64,000 bases of DNA from Clusia tigrina (Eukaryota > Arthropoda > Insecta > Diptera > Clusiidae), in the NCBI GenBank assembly GCA_920105625.2, contig CAKKTE020000077.1:372001-436000 (forward strand). The letters are read 5' to 3'. The position numbers and the translations under genes are program-made. The notes under the pieces are model-generated. The model worked only from the letters and a program-made list of their open reading frames with translations, was not told the origin of the DNA and ran no database searches. Positions 13,851-25,264 of this stretch are shown piece by piece. Position 1 is the first letter of the stretch. Every line of letters begins with the position of its first letter.

Positions 13851-15188
13851 TCATTCTAAAAAATGAATGTCACTTAGTTCAACCTCTGTTTCATGGACGG
13901 CTGTGTCTTCTGTTTGTATGGTGTCATAATAGTTTGTGTAGTCGTAATCTTGGAATTCCTCTTCGTCGTTTCGATTATCCTGGGTGTCAGGATCTATATC
14001 CTCACTATTGATGTGAAAGGTACGTTGGGCCTTTGATGGTTGAATATTATGTTGTGAGGGTGGATTTGGTGGTCTTTTGCCCAAAAACTGTTGTTGAGGT
14101 GGTCTGTTAGCATAGTTTATTTGCTGCGAACGGATGCTTCGGTCGATATCCATTGGTTCTGGTGGCTTAGGAGCTGTTGGTCGCGATGGTGGTTGATTTG
14201 TTGGGTACGTGCGGTTTTGCCCTACCGCGTTAACGTAAGGACTCACAGTGGGATGAACTTGAGAGCGTGGCATGTACGCAATTTGTGGATAGAACGGTTG
14301 ATTGCCTTTTCGAGGGCTGTATTTTGGAGGCAAGGGTGATGGAGTGTGTTGGTAGTTTTTATTTACGGGTTGATTATTATAATTTTGAGCGTGATTGGTA
14401 CGGAATCTTTGCTTTTCTAATTTGAGGCATAAATGGAGAGCCTGAGGCAAGTCAGCTGGTTCCCTCATGCCTAGCAGTCTCGGAAGATCGCCATTAAGAC
14501 CCCTAAAGAAGGTGTCCAAGGCTTTACCCCTATAACTTTGGGTAAGCAAGTCTAAAGCTTCACTTCCTGCTTCCAAACCGCCGAGTTTATTTAGGATAAG
14601 TGACAGATGTGAGTACACAGCTTGGTAGAATTCCTGCACTGTCGAGTTGGCCTGTATAAGTCCCGTCATTTGGTATTCTAATGTCGATACGTCTCGTTTG
14701 TCCGCATAGTGTAAAGTTAAGCATTTGGAAATGGCTGGCAAGTTTAAGGGTGTATTGTAGGACTCGAGTGCTATATCCGCGTTTCCTACTACTTTGTTTC
14801 GTATAATATTAATTATGCCGTAATATTTTGGTTCCCTTCAGATTTTCATAGATTTTTAGTATTCTCTCCACGCTTTTCCTCCAGGAATTGAATTCTCCTG
14901 GTTTACCCGAGAACTCCCTTAAACATTTAACTACATCTGGGATTTTATCTAAATCCCCTAAGTTATTAAGGTGCTCTGCGTCTATTACTTGGTCTACCAT
15001 ACTTACATTGTTTATATTTGGACTTAAAGTTGCTTCTAACATTCTAGGAACTTCACTATGTATTACTTCGAGGATAACAGTTCGAAGGTTTTCTAGGTTA
15101 AATGGTGGCTGTTCGTTACGAGGATTGAGGATAGGATCTTGTGATGGGACATTCAGGGGGGTCGAATAAGATTATTAGGATTCGCCAT
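13851..15188 (-). pseudogene. Gypsy B gag
   Basis: Capsid precursor. The start is placed at ATG 15188 (MANPNNLIR), just inside the leader. A frameshift follows within 15 codons, then an open stretch from 15042 includes the capsid N-domain segment FSGKPGEFNSWRKSVERIL. A second frameshift near 14811 leads to the main frame from 14741, with TVQEFYQAVYSHLSLILNKL and DTFFRGLNGDLPRLLG, the retrotransposon-gag C-domain. The tail is Pro/Gln/Asn-rich and ends acidic, with no Cys-His zinc knuckle, as in mdg1-like gags. Stop at 13851-13853; pol lies immediately downstream in another frame. Confidence 0.83.
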
Positions 15189-15800
15189 TTCTCTCTTTGT
15201 TCTTCTTTTATATCTTATATTTGTTAATTTAGACTTTATTACAAATTAAAGCAAAGCTTTTTTCCTTTTCCTTTTTGGAATTTTCTTTACAATTTTAGAC
15301 TATTAAGGATTTTATAACTTACAATAGTATGATTACTGCTTTCATTCTGCTTCCGGTATGTGGATACATGTGTGGTCGTCTTTTATGGTATATATGTGTT
15401 TGTCCTTTATGGTACAGCTATAGTTGTGCTTTATGGTACAGATGTAGTTGTAAAGATGATTTGGTTATTACAGATGGTTGAGTTTATTTTGGTAAGTTTA
15501 TATTGTGTGGGCTTTATTTTTTCTTTTTACTCCACCTTTTCTTGTTAATTGATTTTTTTTTATGTAATTTTATGACATTTACTTTGAAAGGAATTATTCA
15601 GTTTTTGCAATTCTTATAATTTTTCCAATAGTATTAAATTTTAATGTTTTCCTTTTGATATGATTTATTTTAAATTGTTTTTTTTTCACTTTATTGCTTC
15701 CGTGTGAAGAGGCTTGCATACTACGCGTCCCTTTTTCCTCAGGATACTAGGGGGCCTCTTTCTTCACAAACACGGTTTTATTTTCCATGGGTAACTTATT
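15189..15800 (-). other. Gypsy B untranslated leader
   Basis: AT-rich stretch between the primer binding site and the gag ATG. Imperfect short direct repeats such as TTTATGGTA(T/C)A recur at 15383, 15409 and 15431. I see no gene here. Confidence 0.6.
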
Positions 15801-15812
15801 TGCTCGGGCGCC

Positions 15813-15813
<1 letters not shown>
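15801..15813 (-). promoter_or_regulatory. Gypsy B primer binding site
   Basis: TGGCGCCCGAGCA on the minus strand, directly after the 5' LTR. The TGGCGCCCGA core is the form used by elements primed with tRNA-Lys-type 3' ends; assignment to a given tRNA is tentative. Confidence 0.65.
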
Positions 15814-16478
<665 letters not shown>

Positions 16479-16771
16479 GGAGAAGTACCTGTGGCGACAT
16501 CACTACCCACCACCTAGTTGTCGAGTACGCCACCGTAATCAGGTGCTGGTTTTACGCGCCATCTATTTTGACGCGCTGTCGCTGCCGCACATTGTGTTCA
16601 TAGCAAGCGGAAATAGTGTAAATGTGTTGGCTGCTGAATGCCGGACTTTGCGTTTCGAGCCTCTTTCTTTTTCCCTTTTTTTTGCTGCGCTGGAACCGGA
16701 CGGACGCTCTCCTTTAATTTAAGGAATCCTTTTTTTATAAACGCTTAATATTGATTTTATCTTCATATTAA
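16479..16771 (+). repeat. D1 5' LTR (CsRn1/Kabuki-like Gypsy)
   Basis: Shares a segment of about 195 bp (16575-16771) with 31664-31862: CGCTGCCGCACATTGT, AAGCGGAAATAG, TTGGCTGCTGAATG, CCGGACGGACGC and AATAAACGCTTAA-like pieces in the same order. The matching block follows integrase sequence in the right-hand copy, so these are LTRs. The upstream 95 bp (16479-16574) are present only here. Confidence 0.7.
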
Positions 16772-16789
16772 ATCGAACTCGATTTTTGC

Positions 16790-17667
16790 GCCACCACCGC
16801 AACCCACGCCACAGTTGCTGCATACCGTCGAAATCGTGAACAACTACCGGCTACCGCCCTTTTGGCGGGGTAAACCAGAGCTTTGGTTCTTCCAAATCGA
16901 GGCAGCCTTCTAGGTGCATAATGTGAGAAATGACAACAGCCGTTATAACCTGGTGGTTTCCGCGCTCGATTCGTAGACCATATATGAGGTCGCCGATGTA
17001 CTCCGCACGGTGCCTGTGGCGGGTAAGTGCGATACAATAAAGGCGGGCACTGTCTGACCGACTCTGCAGGCCGGCAGATGCACAAGCTGCCCACTCAGTT
17101 CGAGTTGGGGGACAAAAAGCCGTCTCAGCTTCTTCGACAGATGCGAATTATAGCCGGAGACCGCGAGTCGGATGACGTCATCCGAGTTAAGTGGCTCGAT
17201 CTGCTATCTTGCCGGCTGCTAACTTGCCGGCTGCTTAAAATTCGAAAAGGCACAATCTTGGAGGAGCTCGCCCAGTGGCCGATAAATTGACCGACAATGG
17301 ACTTATGGTGGCAGCTACGTCACCTCCGCTTTCGTCTCCTAGACCCCGCTCTCCATTCGCAAGCAGACCGTCGCTTGAATCGACGTGTATTTCCGTGCAC
17401 GCAGAGCTTGCCGCGCTCCGCCAGTCAGTGGCACAGCTTGAGGCGTTAGCGCGGGAGAGCCAGGAGCTGCTGCGAACGATTACGCCACCACTTCATAGGG
17501 ATCGCGCTGATACCTGCAGCCCCAGCCGGCACCGCGATCGCTACGCAACGCCTAGCCAATGTTGGTATCACCGTAACTACGGAGCCGCGTCGCAGTTGAG
17601 CCGATCACTTTGCGCCTTTGGCGCCGTCGCCGTAGTGGCCGCAACCTCGACTCCGTCGGAAAACTAA
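16790..17667 (+). pseudogene. D1 gag, CsRn1/Kabuki-type
   Basis: Gag relic in three frames. The N-terminus reads RLPPFWRGKPELWFFQIEAAF (about 16830-16890), typical of CsRn1-clade gag. The middle (17050-17270) has RQMHKLPTQFELGDKKPSQL and DDVIRVKWLDLL, followed by a small duplication (SCRLLTCRLL). The C-terminus (17275-17667) has AELAALRQSVAQLEAL and a CWYHRNYG finger, the unusual Cys-His motif of this clade. The Cys expected just before RSLC is Ser here, so the finger is broken. Frame breaks lie near 16900-17030 and 17270. Clade assignment is by motif, without a tree. Confidence 0.72.
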
Positions 17668-17679
17668 CGCTGCCGACGC

Positions 17680-18300
17680 CGATCTGGGCAAGCGACGCCG
17701 GCTTACCACCAATCGAGAGACGCCCCAAAATAATCGACTAGACGACGTCCACACGCTTCCTCGTAGATTCTGGTTCAGTGGTCTCCTTACTCCCGAGGAG
17801 AATAGTTGCCCGCAAGTTGCAGCGGAACGGCCTCACGCTCATCGCCGATTGCCACATATAGGCAGCTCACGCTGACACACAATCTTGCTCTGCGGCGAGT
17901 GTCAACTGGGTCGTTCATCGTGGCGGACGTATAAACAGCTATACTGGGAGCGGACTTCCTGGCACACTATGGACTAGTGGTGTGCCTGAGGGGACGACTC
18001 GTCGTGGACCCTCTAACCAATATTGCGGCAATGGGCCGCATTGACTCAGCACACATCTATGGCATCTCCACAGTGGCTTGCATGCACCTGTGGGACCATA
18101 TGGCGACCTGTATAGAGAGCTCGTCCAGCGCTTCCTGCAACTCGCTTCACCAGCAGGGGTCATGGCCACGGTACCAGACTTGCCGGTACAGCACTTTATC
18201 GTCACTGAGGGCCCTCCCGTTTTCTAGCGCCACTGTAGACTCATCGGTGAATGACTCGCTGCAGCCAACGAAGAGTTCGCTGACCTCCTCGATAAGGGGG
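17680..18300 (+). pseudogene. D1 aspartic protease and RT N-terminus
   Basis: Protease remnants lie in changing frames: TRFLVDSGSVVSLLPRRIVA (17747-17807, active site DSG) and GADFLAHYGLVVCLRGRLVV (about 17948-18010), the tail that marks CsRn1-like pol. It is followed by a degenerate linker and LLDKGVVRPSSS, the start of RT (about 18270-18308). RT then jumps to the palm, see the next entry. Many indels; not translatable. Confidence 0.68.
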
Positions 18301-18507
18301 TGGTACGCCCATCATCGAGCCTGTAATCGACCTGCATAAAGCCTTCTACCAAATCCCGGTTGCCAAAGCTGACATCCCGAAAACGGCTGTCACAGGACCA
18401 TTCGGCCTCTTCGAGTTCGTGGCTATGCCATTAGGCCTGTGTAACTCCGCGCAAACGCTACAGCGGGTTATTCATCATCTGCTGAGGAAACTTCCCTTCG
18501 TGAGGGG
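18300..18507 (+). pseudogene. D1 reverse transcriptase fragment with internal deletion
   Basis: Palm fragment with VIDLHKAFYQIPVAKADIPK (motif A) and GLFEFVAMPLGLCNSAQTLQ (motif B). The usual region between RPSSSP and motif A is deleted. The same deletion is present in the copy at 30664-30875, which is about 94% identical by eye. The fragment stops at 18507, where the LTR of element E starts, before the YxDD motif. Confidence 0.82.
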
Positions 18508-18910
18508 AGTTGCGAGTCAAGATACGACTACCTACGAGTAGTTGACTCGCGACACAACCAAAGTAGCCAATCGACCGGTTGTAGCTATAATTAATATTAC
18601 ACATATGAATTTCACAGGTGTTACAATTACGCAGTGACACACAAACCAGGCGAAAGTGCACCATTGGCGTTTTGTATGAACTGGCTCATTCAATGATTAT
18701 TTGGTCAACACGTGTGTAATTGGAACACCTAAGTATAAAAATGATTATGTAACTAGAATTAAGAATATAAATAAGAGTGTATTAAGAATAAAGCGAAGTA
18801 GTATATTTCTGAAAGCGAAACGTTGTGTGCTGTTTTTACGCCGCAGTCGGCAAGTATTTACAGGTGTCAGACAACTTCAGGGCGCATTGCACCAGCCAAA
18901 ACGCAACAAT
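18508..18910 (+). repeat. element E LTR (17.6/297-type)
   Basis: Begins AGTTGCGAGTCAAG and ends ACGCAACAATT, an imperfect inverted terminus of the AGT...ATT type used by 17.6/297-like elements. A TATAAAAA box sits near 18733 and an AATAAA near 18787. A tight hairpin (TGCGAGTCAA...TTGACTCGCG) occupies the first 45 bp. It is followed at once by a primer binding site, so it is a 5' LTR in + orientation. No partner 3' LTR is visible in the window. Confidence 0.72.
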
Positions 18911-18926
18911 TGGCGCAGCCGGTAGG
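18910..18926 (+). promoter_or_regulatory. element E primer binding site (tRNA-Ser-like)
   Basis: TTGGCGCAGCCGGTAGG directly follows the LTR. It matches the TGGCGCAGTCGGTAG form used by 17.6/297-group elements primed by tRNA-Ser except at one base. Confidence 0.7.
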
Positions 18927-19206
18927 ATTCAACGTCGAGTGCCAGGAAAGAGCACTCCTACGCGGGAATCCACCAACAGGAAACCACTTCGAAGGACCAC
19001 TAGGAAAAGTACCCAAAGGAGACAATGGAGAAAGGAAGAATATTGGTGAGTATGCTTATTTTAGGATACTTTAATAATTAAGTCCATTTTGTCGACGCTC
19101 CTTCGGTGGCCGTGTCGGCGCTTTTGCGCCGGTCATGCAGAAAAAGCAGCATCGGGGCTGAGTAGCCGCTGCGGTTAGGTGACAACAGGTTGATCCTTAA
19201 AATTTA
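18927..19206 (+). other. element E leader fragment
   Basis: Non-coding continuation after the primer binding site, with lysine/arginine-biased short ORFs in all frames that do not resemble gag. I see no supported gene. The rest of element E appears to be missing. Confidence 0.4.
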
Positions 19207-19573
19207 TTTTTTTGGTCAGGTTGTATAGGTTTATTTCACTGAGAATAGGCGCATATTTTTTCATACTTTTGGTTTCAGCATTCCCGGGGGGTGTGAAACG
19301 CTTTAGATTCCATCACGAAAATGAGTCTAGAGGAAACAAATTTCCTCGCGTGTTACTAACCCCTATTGTATTGCGAACTTGTGTATACCGGTTTGATTTG
19401 TTTGGAAAGAACGTGCCACGGTATAGGGTTCACACGGTCATAATAGGGGATGGTGTGCTTCATGATCGTGTCTCGGTATAAGAGTTTGATTCTCTTGTCC
19501 ATGTCAAGGACTTGAAGGAAGTTAGGTTTACTTTCTGGGGGCGTTTGAACGCTTGCGAATATTCGATTGGTTG
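19207..19573. other. unassigned interval between E leader and BEL LTR
   Basis: Open for about 89 codons in one frame (19212-19481), with composition like a coding relic, but I recognise no domain and no start codon of quality. It may be a gag remnant of element E or unrelated filler. Confidence 0.3.
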
Positions 19574-19714
19574 CACTTGGTTGCAATGTGCGCTAAATTA
19601 TGTATGGGAATGATATAACTGCCAAAGTGTTCTCTATTAAAGTTATACGGTTTCAAGTGACCTATAACATTTCAACAAGTTCTTGGTTTATGTACCAAGG
19701 AGCTAACTTCCACA
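19574..19714 (+). repeat. left LTR of roo-like BEL element (deleted form)
   Basis: Shares CACTTGGTTGCAATGTGCGC at its left end and GGAGCTAACTTC(C/A)ACA at its right end with 25265-25542. It lacks the 137 bp between TGATATAA and CTGCC that carry the AATAAA signal in the right copy. Its left boundary is the limit of shared sequence and may not be the true LTR end. Confidence 0.75.
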
Positions 19715-19716
19715 TT

Positions 19717-19728
19717 TGGTGACCCCGA
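19717..19728 (+). promoter_or_regulatory. BEL element primer binding site
   Basis: TGGTGACCCCGA starts two bases after the left LTR, where tRNA priming is expected. The priming tRNA is not identified. Confidence 0.55.
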
Positions 19729-19762
19729 CAATTAAATTGAACAACGTCCATCATCTGACATC

Positions 19763-21170
19763 ATGGCTACCTTTGGCGAGCTAGTGGCACTCCAGAAAGA
19801 AACTGGGGAGGAAATTCAAGAAATCATTAAGAATTTCAGAAAGGACCCAGCTGACAGGAAGTCAACCGCCACATATTTCAAGGATCGTTTGTGGCGCCTG
19901 AACACTGCATGGGACAACTTTCAAAGAACAGATAGCAAGCTGGGGACATTAACTGATCAGCCCTTGAATCATGAATACTTGGCATCGGTCTATTACGAAC
20001 AAATCAACAAAATAGTCATTGCCCATGTGCAGCTCTTCAATGACGAAATACCAAAACTCGAAGCACTGACTACAACACCATACGTAGGTCAGGCTAAGAC
20101 ACCAGCGGACTCAGCACAGCAACCTTGGATCAGCAACACTAAACAACACGAAGCCCTTGGATCAGGACCAGTCAAATACCAATCAAGGAAGTCTTCAGGC
20201 GGCTCATCCAAGACAGAAGGCACCATTGCAAGCACTTTGCGTAAACAGCACGCATTAATGATGTCACTACAACGACTTCTCTCTGGAATCTTATGAATCT
20301 CGGAGGACCAATCACGCCAATTCTTTGAAGAAACCATTGCCGACTTAAAAGATTGTGGAACGAAATTGAAACCACAAACTTCAAAGTATGGGAAGAGTCC
20401 CCAGCACCGGAAGAGGAAGGCTAAGATTTCAATGCCTATCTCGAGATGGAACACCAGGTGCATTGCCGGCTAATAGGGCTTTCCACAAAATCAGGAAAAA
20501 GGGAACTTCCAGAAGTAGTTGAGCAACAAGCCTTCTGGTTTCCACAAATCACCATACCCAAATTTGATGGTGATTACTTAAAATGCAACCAATTCTACGG
20601 CATATTTACAGAAATTGTTCATAAATCGCCAATTTCACCAGTTCAAAAAATGTGGTACCTGAAGGCCAATTTGGCGGGAGAAGCTAAGCGGGTAATCAGG
20701 CATCTCACATTGACTCAATACAACTATGAAACAGCATGGAAATTGCTCCAGGAGAGGTACAACTACAAGAGACTGCCTTGATTCAGCGAATACTAGGACA
20801 TCCAAGGGTCTCATCTGACACAGCATCGTCGACAACTATAAAAAATCTCCACGATGGTGTACGCGAAAGTCTGCTGGCGCTCGAAAACCTAGGCATATCT
20901 ACGTCATCTTAGGATCCATTGCTGCTACATCTTCTCATCAAAAAACTAGATCGCCAAAGCCATATATTATATGAGCAATCATTGGAAAGTCCTAAGCAGC
21001 TACAAACTATTGATGACTTCCTGCACTTCCTCGAGAACCAGTTTCAATCTTTAGAGGCTCTCGGGGGGAAGGAAAGACAAAACACATCAAGAGCTATACC
21101 ATCGGTAGCAACAGCTTCCACTTGCAGCTATTTCTCGGACAAGGACCACCCCCTGTACTATTGCAATTGA
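19763..21170 (+). pseudogene. roo-like BEL gag, broken
   Basis: Starts at ATG 19763 (MATFGELVALQKETGEEIQE), 48 bp after the LTR. The N-terminal helical domain (IIKNFRKDPADRKSTATYFK...AWDNFQRTDSKLG) is the type found in BEL gag. A frameshift near 20275 ends the first open stretch. The DUF1759 core follows in another frame (20446-20781) with ITIPKFDGDYLKCNQFYGIF and NLAGEAKRVIRHL. It is broken again near 20780 and its tail runs 20919-21170. It would form the particle shell around element RNA. At least three frame breaks, so non-functional. Confidence 0.85.
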
Positions 21171-21197
21171 TTCCTGCAATTATCTGCGGTAAATCGA

Positions 21198-21986
21198 TTG
21201 AACTGGGCTAAAAAACAAAGGCTCTGTTTCAATTGTCTTAAAAATGATTACATTTTACGAGACTGCAAATCTCGGAGCTGCACCAAGTGTAACGAAAAGC
21301 ATAATTCATTGTTACACTTGGAATCGAAGGATCCAGAGCCAACAAATAGCCAACAAATAGCAAGATCAAATCAACAATCCAGTACAGAAACTAAGTTGAC
21401 TGCAACCAATTCTACGGTAACATTAGCTGCAGCTAACACTTTGCCGGCCTGCCAGGGCCATGTTTTATTAGCAACAGCTAAGGTCAAAATCACAGCAAAT
21501 AACGGACAATCTGGTGTTTTCAGGGCAATCTTGGATTCCGGGTCTCAAATCAACCTAGTAACTGAGCGACTCATTAAGAAATTGACTATTGCTCCAACCA
21601 AGGCTGCGTTAAGCATTGAAGGCATTGGTCAAAGAGTGAAGACTGCAACTCAACGGGTCAACGGGAAACTGCAATCAAGAACAGGCCATTTCGAAACCAG
21701 ACTAGAGGCTTTTGTACTCCAAACAATCAATCCAGCTCAACCAGCTCAACAAATAGACGTCTCATCATGGTTAATTCCTGAAACCATACAATTAGCTGAC
21801 CCAGAATTTAACCAACCAGGAAAAATCGATGTTCTCCTGGGTGCCGAGTTCTACTTCAGCTTAATGGCAACGGGCCAAATCCAACTATCCACTAATCTAC
21901 CAGTGCTACAAAATACATCACTGGGCTGGATCGTAGGGGGAAAGAGCAAGGGTGAGTCGACAAGCACGGTAACTTGCGCGATTTAA
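21198..21986 (+). pseudogene. roo-like BEL zinc knuckle and aspartic protease
   Basis: One open stretch of 262 codons. It begins CFNCLKNDYILRDC, a CCHC knuckle whose Gly-His is changed to Asp-Tyr, then CTKCNEKHNSLLH. The DUF1758 retropepsin follows with AILDSGSQINLVTE (active site DSG) and the BEL-specific IDVLLGAEFYFSL and LGWIVGGKS. It would free Gag and Pol from the polyprotein. It ends at a stop at 21984-21986; RT starts 27 bp later. Confidence 0.88.
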
Positions 21987-22013
21987 AGTGAGGACCAAGT
22001 ATCAACCAATAAA

Positions 22014-22687
22014 TTGATAATGCAATTTTGGAAGCTTGATGACGCCAGGGAAACTAATGATAATCTGACAAGCGCAGAAAGGCAATGCGAAACTCCTTTC
22101 ATACAAACCGTACGTAAAAACACAGAAGGCCGATACATAGTAAGGCTACCATTTTCCGAAGATCCAAGCACCTTGGGAGAGTCAAAAAATCTTGCATATA
22201 AAAGATTCCTGGCAATAGAACGGCGCATGGAAAGGAACCCTCCATTAAAGGAACAATTGCCGAATTCATGAGGCAATATGGAAAGTTAGGACACATGAGC
22301 GAAATCCACCCCGAAAACATTTTACACCCGCATTACTTCATTCCTCATCACAGCATGCTTAAGCCAGAAAGCACTACGACAAAGCTGAGGGTTGTATTTG
22401 ATGCATCAGCCAAAACGGCATCTGGACTAGCTCTAAATGACATAATGTACACTGGCCCAACGGTTCAAAGTGATTTATTCTCAATACTGTTGCGCTTCCG
22501 GCTACCAAAATTTGTCTTCACAACAGACATCGAAAATATGTACCGACAAATCCTTGTCGACCCAGCCGATAGAATGCTAAAGTTGATCATGTGGAGAGAA
22601 AATGAGAACAAGCCCAGAAGGTACTATCAGCTTAATACAATAACTTATGGAACATCGTCAGCACCATATTTGGCCTACACCAGTTAG
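22014..22687 (+). pseudogene. roo-like BEL reverse transcriptase, truncated
   Basis: RT_pao N-terminal half in two overlapping frames (22014-22271 and 22268-22687; frameshift near 22265). It shows EIHPENILHPHYFIPHHSML, TTTKLRVVFDASAKT, motif A FTTDIENMYRQI and motif B ITYGTSSAPYLA. It is cut right after motif B, before the YxDD motif, by a deletion that joins it to integrase sequence near 22685. Confidence 0.88.
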
Positions 22688-23170
22688 CAGAGCGTTTTAC
22701 GTCTCGTCGCGGTCGATGTGATACCATATACTCGGACAATGCAACCAATTTTGTCGGAGCTAAAAATAAACTAGAACAGCTAAACGACTCCATTTTTGCC
22801 AACGACTCTCGGGAGAAAATTTTATTAAGAGAACCATTGACTGCACAAATAGACAGAAGGACGCCAAGTTTCAAGATTTCCATGCCAACAAGATGGAAAT
22901 TGGTGACGCAACTCAAGCATGAATTCTGGGATCGTTGGTCCCGTGAATACCTTAATCAACTACAGCAAAAACATAAGTGGAAGGACCAATCATAAAATAT
23001 CCGCAAAGGACAAATGGTTATTATCAAGGAAGACAACGTGTCCACCTTACAATGGCCACTTGGAAGAATACAACGAGTCTACAAGGGATACGACGGAATG
23101 GTGCGAGTGGTAGACGTAAAAACATCAACAGGTGTGTGGAAACGTCCGATTACCTGGCTTGCACCACTGT
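22685..23170 (+). pseudogene. roo-like BEL integrase tail and DUF5641-like domain
   Basis: Immediately after the RT cut, another frame reads FTSRRGRCDTIYSDNATNFV, the second catalytic Asp block of the BEL integrase. The C-terminal region follows with HEFWDRWSREYLNQLQQKHK and, after a stop and a frame change, GQMVIIKEDNVSTLQWPLGR and GVWKRPITWLAPLF, a DUF5641-like chromatin- or DNA-binding tail typical of Pao pol. The N-terminal zinc domain and first Asp are deleted. The frame from 23014 passes without a stop into the envelope gene. Confidence 0.83.
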
Positions 23171-24951
23171 TTAGTGAGAAAGTTTCTGAATGCCCAGACA
23201 TAAATCGAGATTCATCACAAGATGCGCAGCCTGAGCAACAACAGTTATCATTAACTTCTGAGGATAATTTAAAGGACATACCCAGAAAGCGACGGAAACC
23301 AACCAACAATACCATTCTCGTAACATTCCTTCTATCCCTACTGTTACTTCCTACAGTACTGGGCAATACTATTCAGGTTCAAAATTTTGGTACAAATCCT
23401 GGAATATACTTTGAAGGAATTGGCATAACAAGGATTGTCACAGCTGAATGGAAATTGGTGGTCTACTACGATTTGAATCCATTCTGGGAAGAAATGAAAA
23501 TATTCTCGTCTGGGCCAGCGACCCTTCAACGTCTGTGCTCAAGACTACAACAAGATACTGCCTGCGACGTCCTGATTAAGAATTTTGACGACACAACAAA
23601 GGAGCTTACTCAGGACAGGGCTCTGCTATCGACTAGTCGTCAAAGGAGAGCAGCCCTCAATAACGTTGAAAATGTGGCTCGTACCTTGTTCGGTGTTCTG
23701 GACTCTGACTATGCGGAACAGATGTCGGAAATAATCAACAACGTTAAGACAGACGAAGCTCACACTTTAAGGCATCTTAAAAACCAAACCTCTAGCATTG
23801 ATTCCACCATAAATGTCATCAACCACAATGCGCTTACAACAAAATCAAATATCATAGATCTGCAGCAGAAGATGAACTCAATGATGAAACAAATGGAAAT
23901 CAAACAAATCAAATTCTCCCAACTCTTTGCACCACTTTCAAACCAATTAACACTGATGGCAATCAAGTTACAGCGGGTACAGGCAGAAGTAATTAGTATA
24001 CTCACCACCATGGAAAAATCAGTCCGTTACTAATCACGCCTCAACAACTGAAGAATGAAATCAACATTATTAAGGCCCATCTTCCTCCATCATGACTTCT
24101 GCCCATAGAACAAGATAATATGGTGAAGTTCTACAAAATCATGAAAGCGGTGGGAGCAATAACCAAGAATGAGGTCATCTTCGAAATTAAGCTTCCATTA
24201 ATCGATCAACAATCCTTTTGATCTTTTTAATCTCATCCCAATTCCTATGGGAAAAAACAAAACTATGATCACTATTGCAACCGATGCACAATTCTTAGCA
24301 GTAAATGCGCATAGAGATGAGTACATTCCACTGAGTGCAACCGATCTGAGAGCATGCTTTAAATCTAAGGAAGACACCTACATCTGCGATAACAAGAAAC
24401 CCATATTTGGAAAGGAATCATCCATTCTTTTCTGCGAAATCCACATGTTCAACAACAAGAACACTACGCAATGCAGACTGACAGAACTTCAAGGAACCCT
24501 GGCATGGATACAAATGCATCACAGAAATCAATGGATATTTTCAACTACGTCAGACTATGAAATATCAGCAGTCTGTGGCACAAATCTGACGCAATTAATA
24601 CTATCAGAATCCGGCATATTATAAATGAAGCCTAACTGTGTAATTAAGGGAAACCTAGTCACCATTCAAGGTTCCCATACCTCGTCTAGCATCATACATA
24701 CATCATACGCCAGATTCACGGTCAACCAAAACATCAATACATCTGAGGAAATAAAACGGATTTTCAATACAACATACGCCAAATTTGACATAAAATTGGA
24801 ACAACTCACCATACTGCAAAACCAACTGGCAAGTGAAGACTTCACCAATCTACCAATTTTAAAACAGTCCAACAGCCAGCATCATCATGCGGTAAGCTAC
24901 TCCGCACTCATCATCTCCACGTTTATTCTCATCATAATACTGAAATTATAA
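23171..24951 (+). pseudogene. roo-like BEL envelope (fusion-protein-like) gene, broken
   Basis: Third gene of the element, in the same frame as the end of pol. A basic stretch (PRKRRKP) precedes a hydrophobic segment NTILVTFLLSLLLLPTVLG that fits a signal peptide or internal leader (about 23310-23364). A furin-type RQRR site lies near 23637-23650, followed by the Ala/Leu-rich NVENVARTLFGVLDSDYAE region resembling fusion-peptide areas of insect F-like envelopes, then a long heptad-rich helix. A C-terminal membrane anchor (YSALIISTFILIIILKL) ends at 24948. Breaks: stop at 24031-24033, scrambled frames 24034-24246, and an in-frame stop at 24622-24624. Such proteins mediate membrane fusion in related retroviruses; this copy is inactive. 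Confidence 0.8.
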
Positions 24952-25264
24952 TGTTAACGCAGTGCTCCGACTATCCCCACACCTCAACCACGTCAGCGAC
25001 AGCAAACAAATGAATCATCGTTCACTGTTCACATATAATCCAAAATTGAGCAAATACTCAACGCCCGGCAGAATGTTCAGCCACACTGAAAGATCAACAA
25101 TTGCACTTTATGTGTATTTTTTATCAGTACAGCGAAAATGCACCATTGACAAAAACCACCACACGCAAAACCAAAATTTCATAGTATCAAGGCCAACACT
25201 TGCTTGTTGAACTCATTTCCCTTCAAAGTAGCTGCCCAGTGCATTGACTTGGGCGATCATATTT
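24952..25264 (+). other. 3' untranslated region of roo-like BEL element
   Basis: About 310 bp between the env stop and the right LTR. No gene is supported and no clear polypurine tract is seen next to the LTR, which leaves the exact LTR start uncertain. Confidence 0.55.

Noticed and set aside
16768..17094. 108-codon minus-strand ORF
   Set aside because: Antisense shadow of the CsRn1-like gag N-terminus, which shows clear gag motifs on the plus strand.
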